Shown here in pieces: positions 53,904 through 63,878 of a stretch of DNA of 64,000 nucleotides. Source of the stretch: CAWIJJ01 sp963836405 (GTDB lineage: Bacteria > Acidobacteriota > Terriglobia > Bryobacterales > Bryobacteraceae); assembly GCA_963836405.1 (NCBI GenBank), contig CAWIJL010000016.1, positions 124,001 through 188,000 of the forward strand, given 5' to 3'. The notes beneath the pieces are model-generated. The model was not told the origin of the DNA. It was given only the letters and a program-made list of their open reading frames with translations, and ran no database searches. Within the stretch, counting starts at the first letter, position 1; every line of letters begins with the position of its first letter. A program made the position numbers and the translations under genes.

Positions 53904-56609
53904 ATGGCGAACAAGAAGAAAGTGAAGGCTGCTGCGGCTGACAGCAATCTCGACAAGGTGACCGACTACAGGTTCCCCGAAGCGACCCGCAAAAACAACC
54001 CGCCGGCCAAGATCGCCGCCGAAGGGCACGTGCCGCTCATTCCGAAGGCCGAGTACACGTACAGTCCGCGCCGCCCGCCCGAACTGCGTTTCGACCCGAC
54101 AGGCCGCACAGACAAGTTGCCGGAGTTGCTGGCGACCGCCAGGCAACGGAAACTAACGGAGGCTGAGGCGTCCGCGCTCGCGGAGGCGTTGCGTGTCCAC
54201 GAACCGTGGCTGGAGTGGGCGGGCAAGAGGGAGGCACGCTCGTTCGCCGTCGATCCGGTGGCACTCCATATCCACGACCGTGTGAGCGCGCAGGCGATTC
54301 TGAAGATCGCGGCGCGGGAGGACGTAAACCGCCAGCTATTTGCAGACCCGGAGCAAGAATACAACGAGGCCGTCCAGTTTTACAAACACGACGTGGACTG
54401 GTCCAACCGGCTGATCCTGGGCGACAGCCTCCAGGTCATGTCCTCGTTGGCGCGGCGTGAGGATCTCGCGGGCAAGGTGCAGATGATCTACATCAACCCG
54501 CCGTACGGGATCAGGTTCGCGAGCAACTTCCAGCCCGAGGTACGGAACCGGGAGGTCAATGACAAAGAGACGGACTTAACGCGCGAGCCGGAGATGGTGA
54601 AGGCGTACAGGGACACGTGGAAGCTCGGTGTCCACTCCTACCTCGCGTACCTCCGGGACCGACTGATTGCTGCTAAAGAACTACTAGCAGACACGGGAAG
54701 CATGTTTGTCCAGATCGGGGATGAGAACGTCCATCTAGTGCGCGGAGTTCTCGATGAGGTCTTCGGCCGTGAGAACTTCATCGCGGAGATCACGCTCCGA
54801 AAGACCACGAGTGCGACTAACTTATTCCTCCCTGGTGTGGCAGATTACATCCTCTGGTACGGCCGGAACCGTGAGTCGACAACCTACAGCCCGGTCTATC
54901 AGGACAAGGGAGCGGAGCGCGGAGCAGAGCACTACGGGATGGTCGAACTCCCCACCGGGCTTCGACGCACCCTTTTGAAAGACGAGCGATCGGAGGGCAC
55001 GATTCCGAAGGGTGCGCGCCTGTTTACGGCCGACCAACTTCAGTCGGCCAGCATGGGACGCGAGAAGGGCGAGGGCGCCGCGTGCTGGTTCCCTGTGGAG
55101 GCAGGCGGCAAGAGTTTCCTGCCGAACCAGAAGAACCGGTGGAAGACCAACGAAGTTGGGATGAAACGCCTGGTTGCCGCAGAGCGCGTTTTGCCACAGG
55201 ACGAGGCACTTAGGTATGTCCGATATGTGGATGACTTTCCGGTTTACCCGCTGAATAATGTCTGGACTGATATCGGGGGCGCGCCGGACCGGAGATACAT
55301 CGTCGAGACGACGACTAAAATTGTTGAACGGTGCATTTTGATGAGCACTCGTCCTGGCGATTTAGTGCTGGACCCGACGTGTGGGAGCGGCACAACGGCG
55401 CAAGTTGCCGAGCAGTGGGGCCGACGATGGATAACGATTGACACCAGTCGCGTAGCAGTCGCGATTGCACGCCAGCGACTGCTCACTGCTCGGTACGACT
55501 ACTACAGGCTTCGGGACGAGCAGAGTGTTGAGGGTGGGTTCCGGTGCAGGACTGTCGGTCGCATCACGCTCAAGAGCATTGCGCAGAATGGGAATCTCGA
55601 TCCGTTATTTGCGAAACACGAGGCGGTGCTAGACCAGAGGCTTTCAGCGGTCAACGCGGCGCTAGCGAGAATCTCAGAGCGCCTCCGAAATGACCTTCGG
55701 AGCAAACTTGGCCTGAAACAGAAACAAGCGGGTAAGAAGGCCATCACCGACGCCGACCGCAGGCGCTGGGATCTGCCATCCAAAGAAAACGCGTGGCAGC
55801 ATTGTGGGGTTCCTTTCGACACCGATCCGGACTACCCGGACGACTTGAAGAAGGCCGTCGAGGACTATCGTGCTGCGTGGCAGTCCAAGATGGACGAGAT
55901 AAACGCTGCGATCACCCACAACGGCGATCCCATAGATCTTACGGATCAACCCGAGGTGGACCGCAAGATCACCCGCGTCAGCGGGCCGTTCACCGTGGAG
56001 GCGGTCCAGCCGCCCGAAATGTCGCTTGGGGATGCCATCGAGGTCAGCACCGGCCAGTTCGCGGGCGAACCGGATGATTTGGGTGAGACGTTCGTGATTC
56101 GCGAAGTCCAGGCGGGCGAGTCCGCGCAAAACGTCGAGGCATATCTTGCCAAGATGGTGGACCTGCTCAAGATGGACGGCGTCCGCTTCCCCGACAACAA
56201 GCACCTGAAATTCACGCGCCTGGACCCGATCTACGCAAGTGGGAGTTCGGCCGGCATCCACTCGGAAGGGCGGTGGGTCAACGTAGGTGAAACGGACGAT
56301 GACCCGAATGGGGATGCCGCGGTGGGAGTTGTGTTCGGCCCGCAGTACGGACCCATCACCGCAAAGATGATCGAGGAGGTGATCCGGCCCGCCGCAAGGC
56401 GCTATGAGGATCTGGTCTTCGCTGGGTTCAGTTTCGACGGCCCCGCGCAGGCTGTGATCGACGAAGGCCATCCCCGCCTCCGCATGCACCTCGCCCACAT
56501 CCGTCCCGATGTGAATCCCGGCATGAACGGGCTGCTGAAGGAGCAGCCAGGCAGCCAGTTGTTTACCGTCTTCGGACGGCCGCGGACGACGCTAGCGGGA
56601 GTTTACTGA
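53904..56609 (+). CDS. Type III-like site-specific DNA methyltransferase, truncated by IS insertion
   Basis: A beta-class N6-adenine/N4-cytosine methyltransferase of the type III Mod kind: catalytic motif IV YINPPYGIRFASNF (here N-P-P-Y), SAM-binding motif I DLVLDPTCGSGTTAQVAEQW, and motifs around HSYLAYLRDRLIAAKELL and GSMFVQIGDENVH. The coding frame starts at ATG 53904 (TTG 53883 also in frame). After codon 897 the DNA enters an IS element at 56596 and translation ends 14 bp later at TGA 56609. The lost C-terminal part is at 58569-58931. The methyltransferase core is upstream of the break, so a truncated product could keep some activity. Confidence 0.85.
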   Translation: MANKKKVKAAAADSNLDKVTDYRFPEATRKNNPPAKIAAEGHVPLIPKAEYTYSPRRPPELRFDPTGRTDKLPELLATARQRKLTEAEASALAEALRVHEPWLEWAGKREARSFAVDPVALHIHDRVSAQAILKIAAREDVNRQLFADPEQEYNEAVQFYKHDVDWSNRLILGDSLQVMSSLARREDLAGKVQMIYINPPYGIRFASNFQPEVRNREVNDKETDLTREPEMVKAYRDTWKLGVHSYLAYLRDRLIAAKELLADTGSMFVQIGDENVHLVRGVLDEVFGRENFIAEITLRKTTSATNLFLPGVADYILWYGRNRESTTYSPVYQDKGAERGAEHYGMVELPTGLRRTLLKDERSEGTIPKGARLFTADQLQSASMGREKGEGAACWFPVEAGGKSFLPNQKNRWKTNEVGMKRLVAAERVLPQDEALRYVRYVDDFPVYPLNNVWTDIGGAPDRRYIVETTTKIVERCILMSTRPGDLVLDPTCGSGTTAQVAEQWGRRWITIDTSRVAVAIARQRLLTARYDYYRLRDEQSVEGGFRCRTVGRITLKSIAQNGNLDPLFAKHEAVLDQRLSAVNAALARISERLRNDLRSKLGLKQKQAGKKAITDADRRRWDLPSKENAWQHCGVPFDTDPDYPDDLKKAVEDYRAAWQSKMDEINAAITHNGDPIDLTDQPEVDRKITRVSGPFTVEAVQPPEMSLGDAIEVSTGQFAGEPDDLGETFVIREVQAGESAQNVEAYLAKMVDLLKMDGVRFPDNKHLKFTRLDPIYASGSSAGIHSEGRWVNVGETDDDPNGDAAVGVVFGPQYGPITAKMIEEVIRPAARRYEDLVFAGFSFDGPAQAVIDEGHPRLRMHLAHIRPDVNPGMNGLLKEQPGSQLFTVFGRPRTTLAGVY

Positions 56610-56738
56610 GAACACCCCAGTAGCGCGCCCGTTGGTTTCCGAAGTTCTTTCCTGCCAAGCGCATAGTCCGCCCCAGCGCGATCAGGTTTTGTATTACCCT
56701 ATATCAAACATTTCTATAGCAAAATGTTTGGAATGTTC

Positions 56739-56767
56739 TTGACCCTTCACGCCCTTGGCTCTATACT
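56739..56767 (+). promoter_or_regulatory. Transposase promoter inside the IS
   Basis: TTGACC (56739-56744) and TATACT (56762-56767) with 17-bp spacing, 15 bp before the transposase ATG. The word TTACCCTATAT occurs twice (about 56692-56702 and 56772-56782), the second copy just before the start codon; it could be an operator. Confidence 0.6.
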
Positions 56768-56782
56768 GGTCTTACCCTATAT

Positions 56783-58489
56783 ATGGCTTCCCTCATTGCC
56801 AAAAAGAAGGGCCACAAACTCTACTACTACGTCGTCGAGAGTGCTCGCGTCGACGGCAAACCTCGCATCGTTCACCAAGCCTATCTGGGCACCGCCGAAA
56901 AGGTCGCCGACCTCGTCAAGGACCGCACCTCACCGGTGCCCCTGTCCGCCACCATGCGCGAGTTTGGGTTGCCCGGCTCCCTCTGGCTCGCCGCTCACCA
57001 GACGGGAGTCTTTTCTCTGCTCGAGTCGCTCTTCCCGCAGCCGCGCTCCGCCCCCTCGCCAGCTCACTATCTCTTGCTGGCAGCCATCCACCGCATCTGT
57101 CAGCCGGGGCCCAAGACCGAAGTGGCCGATTGGTATGGCCGCTCCGTCCTGCACTCGCTGTGGAATTTTCCGCCCGAGCGCTTCACCTCGCAAGCTTTCT
57201 GGGATGTCTTCGAGAAGATTCTGCCGCAGGGGGCTTCCGGCGACGATCCGCTCGAAGCTGCCCAACTGCGCCTGCTGGCCTTGTGGAAGCAAAGGCAAGG
57301 CGTGAGCCGCCGCTTGTTGGCCTACGACACCACCAACTTCTACACCTATATTGCCAGCACCAACACCCGCAACGAACTGGCCCAGCGCGGACACAACAAG
57401 CAGGGCCGTCACAATTTGCGACAAGTGGGTCTCAGCTATGTTTTGGACGGCGACAGCGGATTGAGCTTATGCCATCACGTTTATCCTGGCGACGTAGCCG
57501 ACGCCGAGGAGTTCTCCGTCGCGCTGTCACGAATCACGCGCATGCTGGACCAAAACCAAATCGCGCGCGATACGGTGACACTGGTGTTCGACAAGGGAAC
57601 CGCTGCCCTGGCCAACACCGTGCAACTGGAGGAAGCCCGCGTGGGATGGATTTCCGCGCTGCCCTGGAACCAAGCCCCGGCGGAGTTGCGGGAGCGAGCG
57701 GTGGAACAACTTCCGCCATGCAGCAGCCAACAACCCGGCGTGCGTGCGGCCGGTGAAAAACTTCTGGTGCATGGCAAAGACTACTTCTGTGTGGTGAAGT
57801 ACTCGGCTTCCTTTGCCGGCGAGCAACTGCATAGTTTGACCACCAGCGTGAGCAAAGTATTGCAGTATCTGCGCCGATTCTCCATCGAACTGAATAAGCC
57901 GAAAGCCCGCTGGGATGAGAAGAAGATTCGCAGCAAGATCCAGCGCTGGCTATCGGGCCAGTTCCTGACGGAGGTAATCCGCTACGAACTCCAACAGCGG
58001 GGCGGCCATTGGCATCTGCAGTTCGACTTCAACATCGTTGCCTGGCAGCACCTGCTAACGCATCGCCTCGGCCGCACGGTTCTGCTTACCAATCGCATGG
58101 ACTGGACGGCGGAACAGGTAGCAGCCGGATACTCCGGCCAGCAATCCATCGAGAGAGTCTTCCGCGGACTCAAGGATGGAGAGTGGCTGGGTTGGGGACC
58201 CATGCACCACTGGACGGATCGCAAGATCCGCATCCATGCTTTCTATTGCATGCTCGGAATCTCGCTGCTGCAATATGTGCACAAGCAAGTGCAAGCCGCG
58301 TGGGACGGGATTTCAATGGAGCAACTGCTCGAAGAATTGCAGCAGATCCAGCAGTTCGTCTTGCTCTACCCTCCGCAGGGCGAGAAAGGACCGAGCCGCA
58401 TTTCCACCGTGCTCTCCAAGCAGACCCTGGCGCAACAATCTCTCGCGCAAACCTTGGGCCTCGATCAACTTCGTAGTACCCAAACATAG
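56783..58489 (+). CDS. IS1634-family transposase (DDE type)
   Basis: A 568-residue transposase. The N terminus MASLIAKKKGHKLYYYVVES, VDGKPRIVHQAYLG is characteristic of IS1634. DDE residues are visible in LLAYDTTNFYTY, VTLVFDKGTAAL and SGQQSIERVFRGLKDGEWLG. The C-terminal HAFYCMLGISLLQY is also typical. The frame is intact and the termini of the element are perfect, so it looks capable of transposition. Confidence 0.93.
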   Translation: MASLIAKKKGHKLYYYVVESARVDGKPRIVHQAYLGTAEKVADLVKDRTSPVPLSATMREFGLPGSLWLAAHQTGVFSLLESLFPQPRSAPSPAHYLLLAAIHRICQPGPKTEVADWYGRSVLHSLWNFPPERFTSQAFWDVFEKILPQGASGDDPLEAAQLRLLALWKQRQGVSRRLLAYDTTNFYTYIASTNTRNELAQRGHNKQGRHNLRQVGLSYVLDGDSGLSLCHHVYPGDVADAEEFSVALSRITRMLDQNQIARDTVTLVFDKGTAALANTVQLEEARVGWISALPWNQAPAELRERAVEQLPPCSSQQPGVRAAGEKLLVHGKDYFCVVKYSASFAGEQLHSLTTSVSKVLQYLRRFSIELNKPKARWDEKKIRSKIQRWLSGQFLTEVIRYELQQRGGHWHLQFDFNIVAWQHLLTHRLGRTVLLTNRMDWTAEQVAAGYSGQQSIERVFRGLKDGEWLGWGPMHHWTDRKIRIHAFYCMLGISLLQYVHKQVQAAWDGISMEQLLEELQQIQQFVLLYPPQGEKGPSRISTVLSKQTLAQQSLAQTLGLDQLRSTQT

Positions 58490-58568
58490 GTAATACGGAC
58501 CGACACCTGCAAGTTCTTGCAAGAACAACCGTTACGACCCTGTTCCCTTTGCTCTCAGTAAACTCCCG

Positions 58569-58931
58569 CTAGACGGTCCAGACGGCGACCGAATGTATCG
58601 CTTGAAGATGGAAGGGGTCGATATTTATGATCCGGTGACCAACGCCATCGTGGACACCGGTGCCACCAAAGTGGCGGCTTGGTTCGTCGACACTGATTAT
58701 GATGGGCGCACCTTCTGCATTACCCAGGCGTTCTTCCCCGACCGGAGCGCGTGGACCAAACTGAGCAAAGCCCTCGAGGGCGTGGTCGATCCGGATCGCT
58801 TCGAAGCCTTCTCCGGCACGGTGTCGCTGCCGTTCTCAGCCGGCCAGCACAAGTGTGCCGCCGTAAAGGTCATCGATCCTCGTGGCAACGAAGTGATGCG
58901 GGTCCACCCGTTAGTGCCGGAGGGTAAATAG
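58569..58931 (+). pseudogene. C-terminal fragment of the type III-like methyltransferase, beyond the IS
   Basis: In the frame of the upstream gene, the DNA after the second CTAG reads LDGPDGDRMYRLKMEGVDI, then FVDTDYDGRTFCITQAFFPD and ends HPLVPEGK at 58931, 1 bp before the res start. An ATG at 58593 could in theory yield a 112-residue protein, but it is the tail of the mod gene: the joined frame would be 1016 codons. Confidence 0.85.
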
Positions 58932-58932
58932 G

Positions 58933-61900
58933 ATGGCCCGAAAGGGTACTGCTGGTGCGGCGGTGGGCCAGGGACAACTGCCGGTCCAGCCGGTTGAGAA
59001 CCCGATCATCTGCAACCCGTACGACGAACCGCACGACCACTGGATCTACGACAAGGAGTCGGGTGCAGCGAGTCGCGCCGGAATTCGCCGCGAGGCCAGC
59101 TATTGGTACAAGACGGAGCGCACGGGCGGGGCGCAATTGAGCCTCTTGGCAGAAGAGGAGCGCGACGACCTGCCGCTGGTGAACCTACTGCGTGAGGACG
59201 TGCGGAGGCTGCGCGAGCGCAATTACGCCGCTTGGTCGAAGGTCACGCGTGACCTCCTCCAACACTGGGCGCGTGCGGATCGGGCGCGGCGATTGTTCTT
59301 CTGCCAGCGAGAAGCTGTGGAGACGATCCTGTACCTGTTCGAATTCCGCATTTGGAAGACGAAGCGCCTGCCGTTCAAACCGGCCCTGAGCGACAGTGAT
59401 CTGGCTCTGCTTCTCGCAGGAGAGCGGCCGTCGTTCAGTTTCGCTGGCCAGGAGTTCTTCCCACGCCTGATTGACCCATCCTCAGAGGACGGCATCGTTC
59501 CGCTCCGGCGCATGGCGGCGAAGATGGCGACCGGGAGCGGCAAGACCGTCGTCATGTCCATGTTGATCTCCTGGGCGTTCTGCAACCGGGGGCAGAACGA
59601 CGCGAGCACGTTCTACCCGAACGGAGTGCTGATCTGCTGCCCGAACCTGACGGTGAAGGAGCGGTTGCAGGTGTTGCGGCCGGAGCGCGCGGACAATTAC
59701 TACGAACAGTTCGACATCGTGCCCGTGAAGTACCGCCCGCTGCTCCAGGCGGGCAAGGTGCTGGTGACGAACTGGCATCGTTTCGCGCCTGAGTCGGAGC
59801 ACGTGGAGAACGGCAAAGCTTACACCGTGGTGAACAAGGGGCCGGAGACACCCGACACGTTCGCGCGCCGGGTGCTGGAAGACCTTTATGACCGGCTCCC
59901 GATCATGGTGTTGAACGATGAGGGTCACCACTGCTGGCGTCCCGCACCGGAGCCGGAAGATTTGACCGGGGCCGAGAAGAAGGAAGTAGACGAGGAACGC
60001 GAGGAGGCGCGCATCTGGCTGGACGGGCTGGACCGGATCAACAACTGCACACCGGACCCGGCGAAGCAGGCGGGGATCTCCGTCTGCGTAGATATGTCGG
60101 CAACGCCGTTCCACATCCACGGCAGCGGGTATCCCGAGGGACGTCCGTTCCCTTGGATCGTCACCGATTTCGGCCTGGTGGACGCCATCGAATCGGGCAT
60201 CGTGAAAATCCCGCGTCTGCCGGTGCAGGACACGACGGGTCGTCCCGATCCCAAGTACTTCAAGCTCTGGAAGGCCATCAACGAGAACCTCGAACCTGCC
60301 GAGCGGCTACCAGGCAAGGGAGGTAGGCCCAAGCCCGACGTGGTGTACAGGGAAGCAGAAGGCGCGCTCCAGCAGATTGCGTCGCAGTGGAAGGAACGTT
60401 ACGAGCAGATACAGGCAGCGACGCCGGGGCAGGAACACGTGCCGCCGGTAATGATCCTGGTCTGCAACGACACGGATGTGGCGGCGGTGTTCTACCGCAA
60501 GATTTCCGGCGAGATCGAAGAAGACGTGGTCACCGAGGCGGAAGTGGCCGAGGTGCTGGGCGAGGAGGAGAACGGTGATGTCGATGCCGGCATGAACGGC
60601 ACGCCGAAGAAGGCGAAGGGGGCGAAGCGCAAAAAGAACGTGATCTACGGGCAGGGGGCAATCTTCCCTGAGCTTTTTCCAACACGCCGACAGAGAAGCG
60701 CACCATCCGCATCGACACGAAGTTGCTCGCGGAGGCAGAGAGCGAGGACCCGAAGAAAAAGAAGCAGGACGCCGCCGAGGAATTGCGGCAGGTGGTGGCG
60801 ACGGTGGGGAAGCGCGGCGAGCCTGGCGAGCACGTGCGGTGCGTGGTGTCCGTCTCGATGCTCACCGAGGGGTGGGACGCGAACAACGTCACGCAGGTCA
60901 TGGGCGTGCGTGCGTTCGGCAGCCAGTTGCTCTGCGAGCAGGTGGTGGGCCGTGGGCTTCGCCGGATGGATTACGTGCCTGACCCCAAGACCGGCCTGCT
61001 CACGGAAGAGTACGTGGACGTGTACGGTATTCCGTTCAGCGTGATCCCGTTCAAGGGGCGGGCGACGAAGGGGCCTGCGCCCGAGGACAAGCCCAAGAAC
61101 CACGTCAGTGCGCTTCCCGAGCGCAAGGCGATGGAGATCCGGTTCCCGGTGGTGGAGGGCTATGCGTTCGCCCTCCGCAAGAATCTGATCCGCTGCAACG
61201 TGGGCGAACTCGACCCGCTGGTGATTGAACCCAACCGCGAGCCGACGGCCACGTTCGTGCGTCCCACGGTGGGGTACCAGGAGGGCAGTCCCGCTTCGCA
61301 TAGCGCGCCGTTCCAGTTCATGCAGCAGGACCGCGCGGAGTATTACGCCGACACGCACCTCCAGACGATTGAGTTCCAGATCACCCGTTTGATCGTGGAT
61401 GAGTTGACGGTGGGCGCCGGGGCTGCCACCGACAAGCGGCGGCGCGTGCTGCGGTTCCAGTCCCGCCACCAGTTATTCCCGCAGGTGTTCCGGTACGTGG
61501 ACGAGTACGTCCGGCGCAAGGTCAATTTCAACGGTGCCAACGAGTGCGAGCTGGGCCTGGAGAAATATGTGAAGCGCATGGTGGAGCGCCTGCGCGACGG
61601 CATCGTTCCGGACGAGAGCGAGGGCGAGCCGCCGCTGATGCCGATCCTGAACCGCTACAAACCCATCGGCACCACGACGGACGTGGATTTCAAAACGACG
61701 CGCCCGTGCCACGCGACCTTCAAGAGCCACATCGATCAGGTTGTGATGGACAACCTGTCCTGGGAGGCTAGCGCGAGCTTCAAGTTGGAATCGAGCGAGG
61801 CGGTCTCCTTCTTCGCCCGGAACGATCACCTCGGCCTGTTGATCCCGTACGAGTACATGGACATCGACCACTCCTATGAACCGGACTTCCTGGTGCGCCT

Positions 61901-62132
61901 GGCGAGCGGCGTAACCTTGGTGCTGGAGATCAAGGGCTTTGAGGACGATCAGGATAAGGCCAAGCACACCGCGGCGAAGCGGTGGGTGATGGCCGTCAAC
62001 AACTACGGCCAGTTGGGGACGTGGGCTTTCCATATCTGTCGAAACCCCCAGCTACTTGACAAAGAAATGGCCTTTATCTTGGCAGCGGTTCCGCTGGATG
62101 CACGATGCTATGGTGAGGAATATGGCTGTTGA
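58933..62132 (+). pseudogene. Type III-like restriction subunit (helicase + endonuclease), one-base frameshift
   Basis: A DEAD/DEAH helicase-nuclease of the Res kind: Walker A MATGSGKTVVMSML, Walker B LNDEGHHCW, SATPFH, then after the break VSMLTEGWDANNVTQV, CEQVVGRGLRRMDY. The C-terminal PD-(D/E)xK nuclease motif is YEPDFLVRLASGVTLVLEIK. At 60673-60678 (CTTTTT) the frame slips: before it GAIFPELF, after it SNTPTEKRTIRIDTKLLAE in the -1 frame. One missing T in the run explains it. Without the shift, translation would run to a spurious stop at 61044. Total length otherwise about 1067 codons. ATG 58933 lies 1 bp after the mod stop, so the two form an operon. Confidence 0.82.
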
Positions 62133-63864
62133 ACACTCCCCTGGTGATAGAGATCATAAGCCTCATTCACAGGAATCCAGTGGCGAATCCGAAAACGAAA
62201 TGGCAGTGGCAGATGCACCCGCATCTGAGCGACCTGACGAACTCGTATTCGCTTTCGTTTACCCCGTCGGCGCTCAGTCTGGAGCCATCCAGACCGCGCT
62301 TGAGGATCAACTGAAACAGTTCGGGTACGACATCGTGCCGATACGCCTAAGCAACTTCCTCAAGTTTTATGTCAAAGAGCTGAAACTCAATCTGGACCTT
62401 CCGGACGCTCCAGAGGAGGACCGAATTGAGAAGAGAATGGATGCAGGTAATAAGCTCCGAGAGGTGACCAAACGGCAGGACTTTCTAGCACTAGCTGCGG
62501 TCGCTGAGATCAACGCGCGACGCCCCCAGGTCGGTGGCAGACGAACGCCCAGAAACCGAATAGCGTATATTCTCCTCTCGCTAAAACGCCCCGAAGAGGC
62601 GACGCTGCTGCGGGACATCTATGGGCCTGCGTTCTATTTACTTGGCCTTTACGCCACCGAGCAGGAGAGGCTAGCCTACTTGCAGAATCACAAGGGTATC
62701 GCCGAGCCGAAGGCTAGACACTTGATCACCAAAGATCAGAACGAAGCAAATCCTTACGGCCAGCGCACCAGGGACACATTCAGTCTCGCTGACGTCTTTA
62801 TACGCCAAGACTCACCCGCACACATAGATGAGATATCGAGGTTTGTTGACCTCTTGTTTGGATATCCTTACCACACTCCAGCATTCGATGAGCAGCAGAT
62901 GTTCTTCGCATATGCTGCATCGTTGCGTTCCGGCGATCTCTCGCGACAGGTAGGTGCCGCGATTACAAACGACCGCGGGGAGTTAATCGCGGTTGGATGT
63001 AACGATGTGCCGACTTATGGCGGCGGACTGTATTGGCCCGGACCAGGTGATCAACGCGATTGCAAGCTGGGCTTCGATTCAAATGAGAGGCGGAAAGATG
63101 AGATCCTCGCAGAAATGCTCCCTCTGCTCGGCAGCAACTTGACCCTTGAAGAAGCAAAGCAACGACTGAAAAAGAGTCCTTCCATTATCGCGGATGACGA
63201 GACGTTGATGAAAGTGCTCTCTATTCTTACCAGTTCCCTCAGCATCGCGGAGGCGAAAGAGCGTCTGAAGGGTGTGTCTGTTGAGATCGAAGAGGAGCTT
63301 CTGGCGGGAGTACTTCCGGTTCTTGAGGGCGCGCTCAGCTTCGATGAAGCGAAGGAGCGTCTTGAACACACATCGTTTTTTGATTTGACGGAATTTGGCC
63401 GTACGGTTCACGCGGAGATGGATGCCCTTCTGGCCTGTGCACGTCTGGGCATTAGTCCACGGAATGGAACGCTCTTTACGACGACGTTTCCATGTCACAA
63501 TTGCACTCGACACATTGTGGCAGGTGGGATCGATCGGGTCGTTTATATCGAACCGTACCCTAAGAGTCTGGCGCTGCGGTTGCATTACGATGCGGTCGAT
63601 CTGGAGGAGCGGGGATGGGGCCGAAGGTCCAAGTCTGGCTGCAGCGAAAAGGTGTCCTTCGAGCCATTCGTCGGAATCGGCCCTCGACGATTTTTTGATT
63701 TGTTCTCGTTGAAACTCAGCACGGGCTTCCCAATCAAGAGGAAGCAGGCAGGGGAGGTAGTCGCATGGCGAAGGTCCACTGCCCAATGCAGAGTACCCCT
63801 GCGTCCGACTTCGTACCTAGACCGCGAAGAAAAAGCGGTTGAACAGCTCGCATCCAGTATATGA
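62122..63864 (+). CDS. Anti-phage dCTP deaminase (AvcD/DCD-type)
   Basis: A 580-residue protein with an N-terminal P-loop-NTPase-like domain (ELVFAFVYPVGAQSGAIQTA; the glycine loop is degenerate) and a C-terminal deoxycytidylate-deaminase fold: zinc site His430/Glu432 in TVHAEMDAL and Cys458/Cys461 in FPCHNC, then RVVYIEPYPKSLA. Enzymes of this class deplete dCTP/dCMP during phage infection. Between the domains, residues about 328-418 hold three tandem helical repeats (period 32-33) around EEAKQRLKK, AEAKERLKG and DEAKERLEH. I start it at ATG 62122, which has GTGAGGA upstream and overlaps the res end by 11 bp; the frame opens at 62056. Base composition is visibly less GC-rich than the core genes, consistent with transfer. 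Confidence 0.85.
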   Translation: MAVEHSPGDRDHKPHSQESSGESENEMAVADAPASERPDELVFAFVYPVGAQSGAIQTALEDQLKQFGYDIVPIRLSNFLKFYVKELKLNLDLPDAPEEDRIEKRMDAGNKLREVTKRQDFLALAAVAEINARRPQVGGRRTPRNRIAYILLSLKRPEEATLLRDIYGPAFYLLGLYATEQERLAYLQNHKGIAEPKARHLITKDQNEANPYGQRTRDTFSLADVFIRQDSPAHIDEISRFVDLLFGYPYHTPAFDEQQMFFAYAASLRSGDLSRQVGAAITNDRGELIAVGCNDVPTYGGGLYWPGPGDQRDCKLGFDSNERRKDEILAEMLPLLGSNLTLEEAKQRLKKSPSIIADDETLMKVLSILTSSLSIAEAKERLKGVSVEIEEELLAGVLPVLEGALSFDEAKERLEHTSFFDLTEFGRTVHAEMDALLACARLGISPRNGTLFTTTFPCHNCTRHIVAGGIDRVVYIEPYPKSLALRLHYDAVDLEERGWGRRSKSGCSEKVSFEPFVGIGPRRFFDLFSLKLSTGFPIKRKQAGEVVAWRRSTAQCRVPLRPTSYLDREEKAVEQLASSI

Positions 63865-63878
63865 TAGTGCTTAACGCT

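Larger units (their letters stand above)
56596..58568 (+). mobile_element. IS1634-type insertion sequence, complete
   Basis: A 1973-bp element with perfect 15-bp terminal inverted repeats: CGGGAGTTTACTGAG (56596-56610) and CTCAGTAAACTCCCG (58554-58568). It is flanked by a direct repeat CTAG (56592-56595 and 58569-58572), the target duplication. It carries one intact transposase. Deleting the element plus one CTAG joins the methyltransferase halves exactly in frame (RTT-LDGPDGDR), so the insertion is recent. Confidence 0.92.

Noticed and set aside
58593..58931. Independent 112-codon gene after the IS
   Set aside because: It joins the methyltransferase frame exactly once the IS and one CTAG are removed, so it is a gene fragment.
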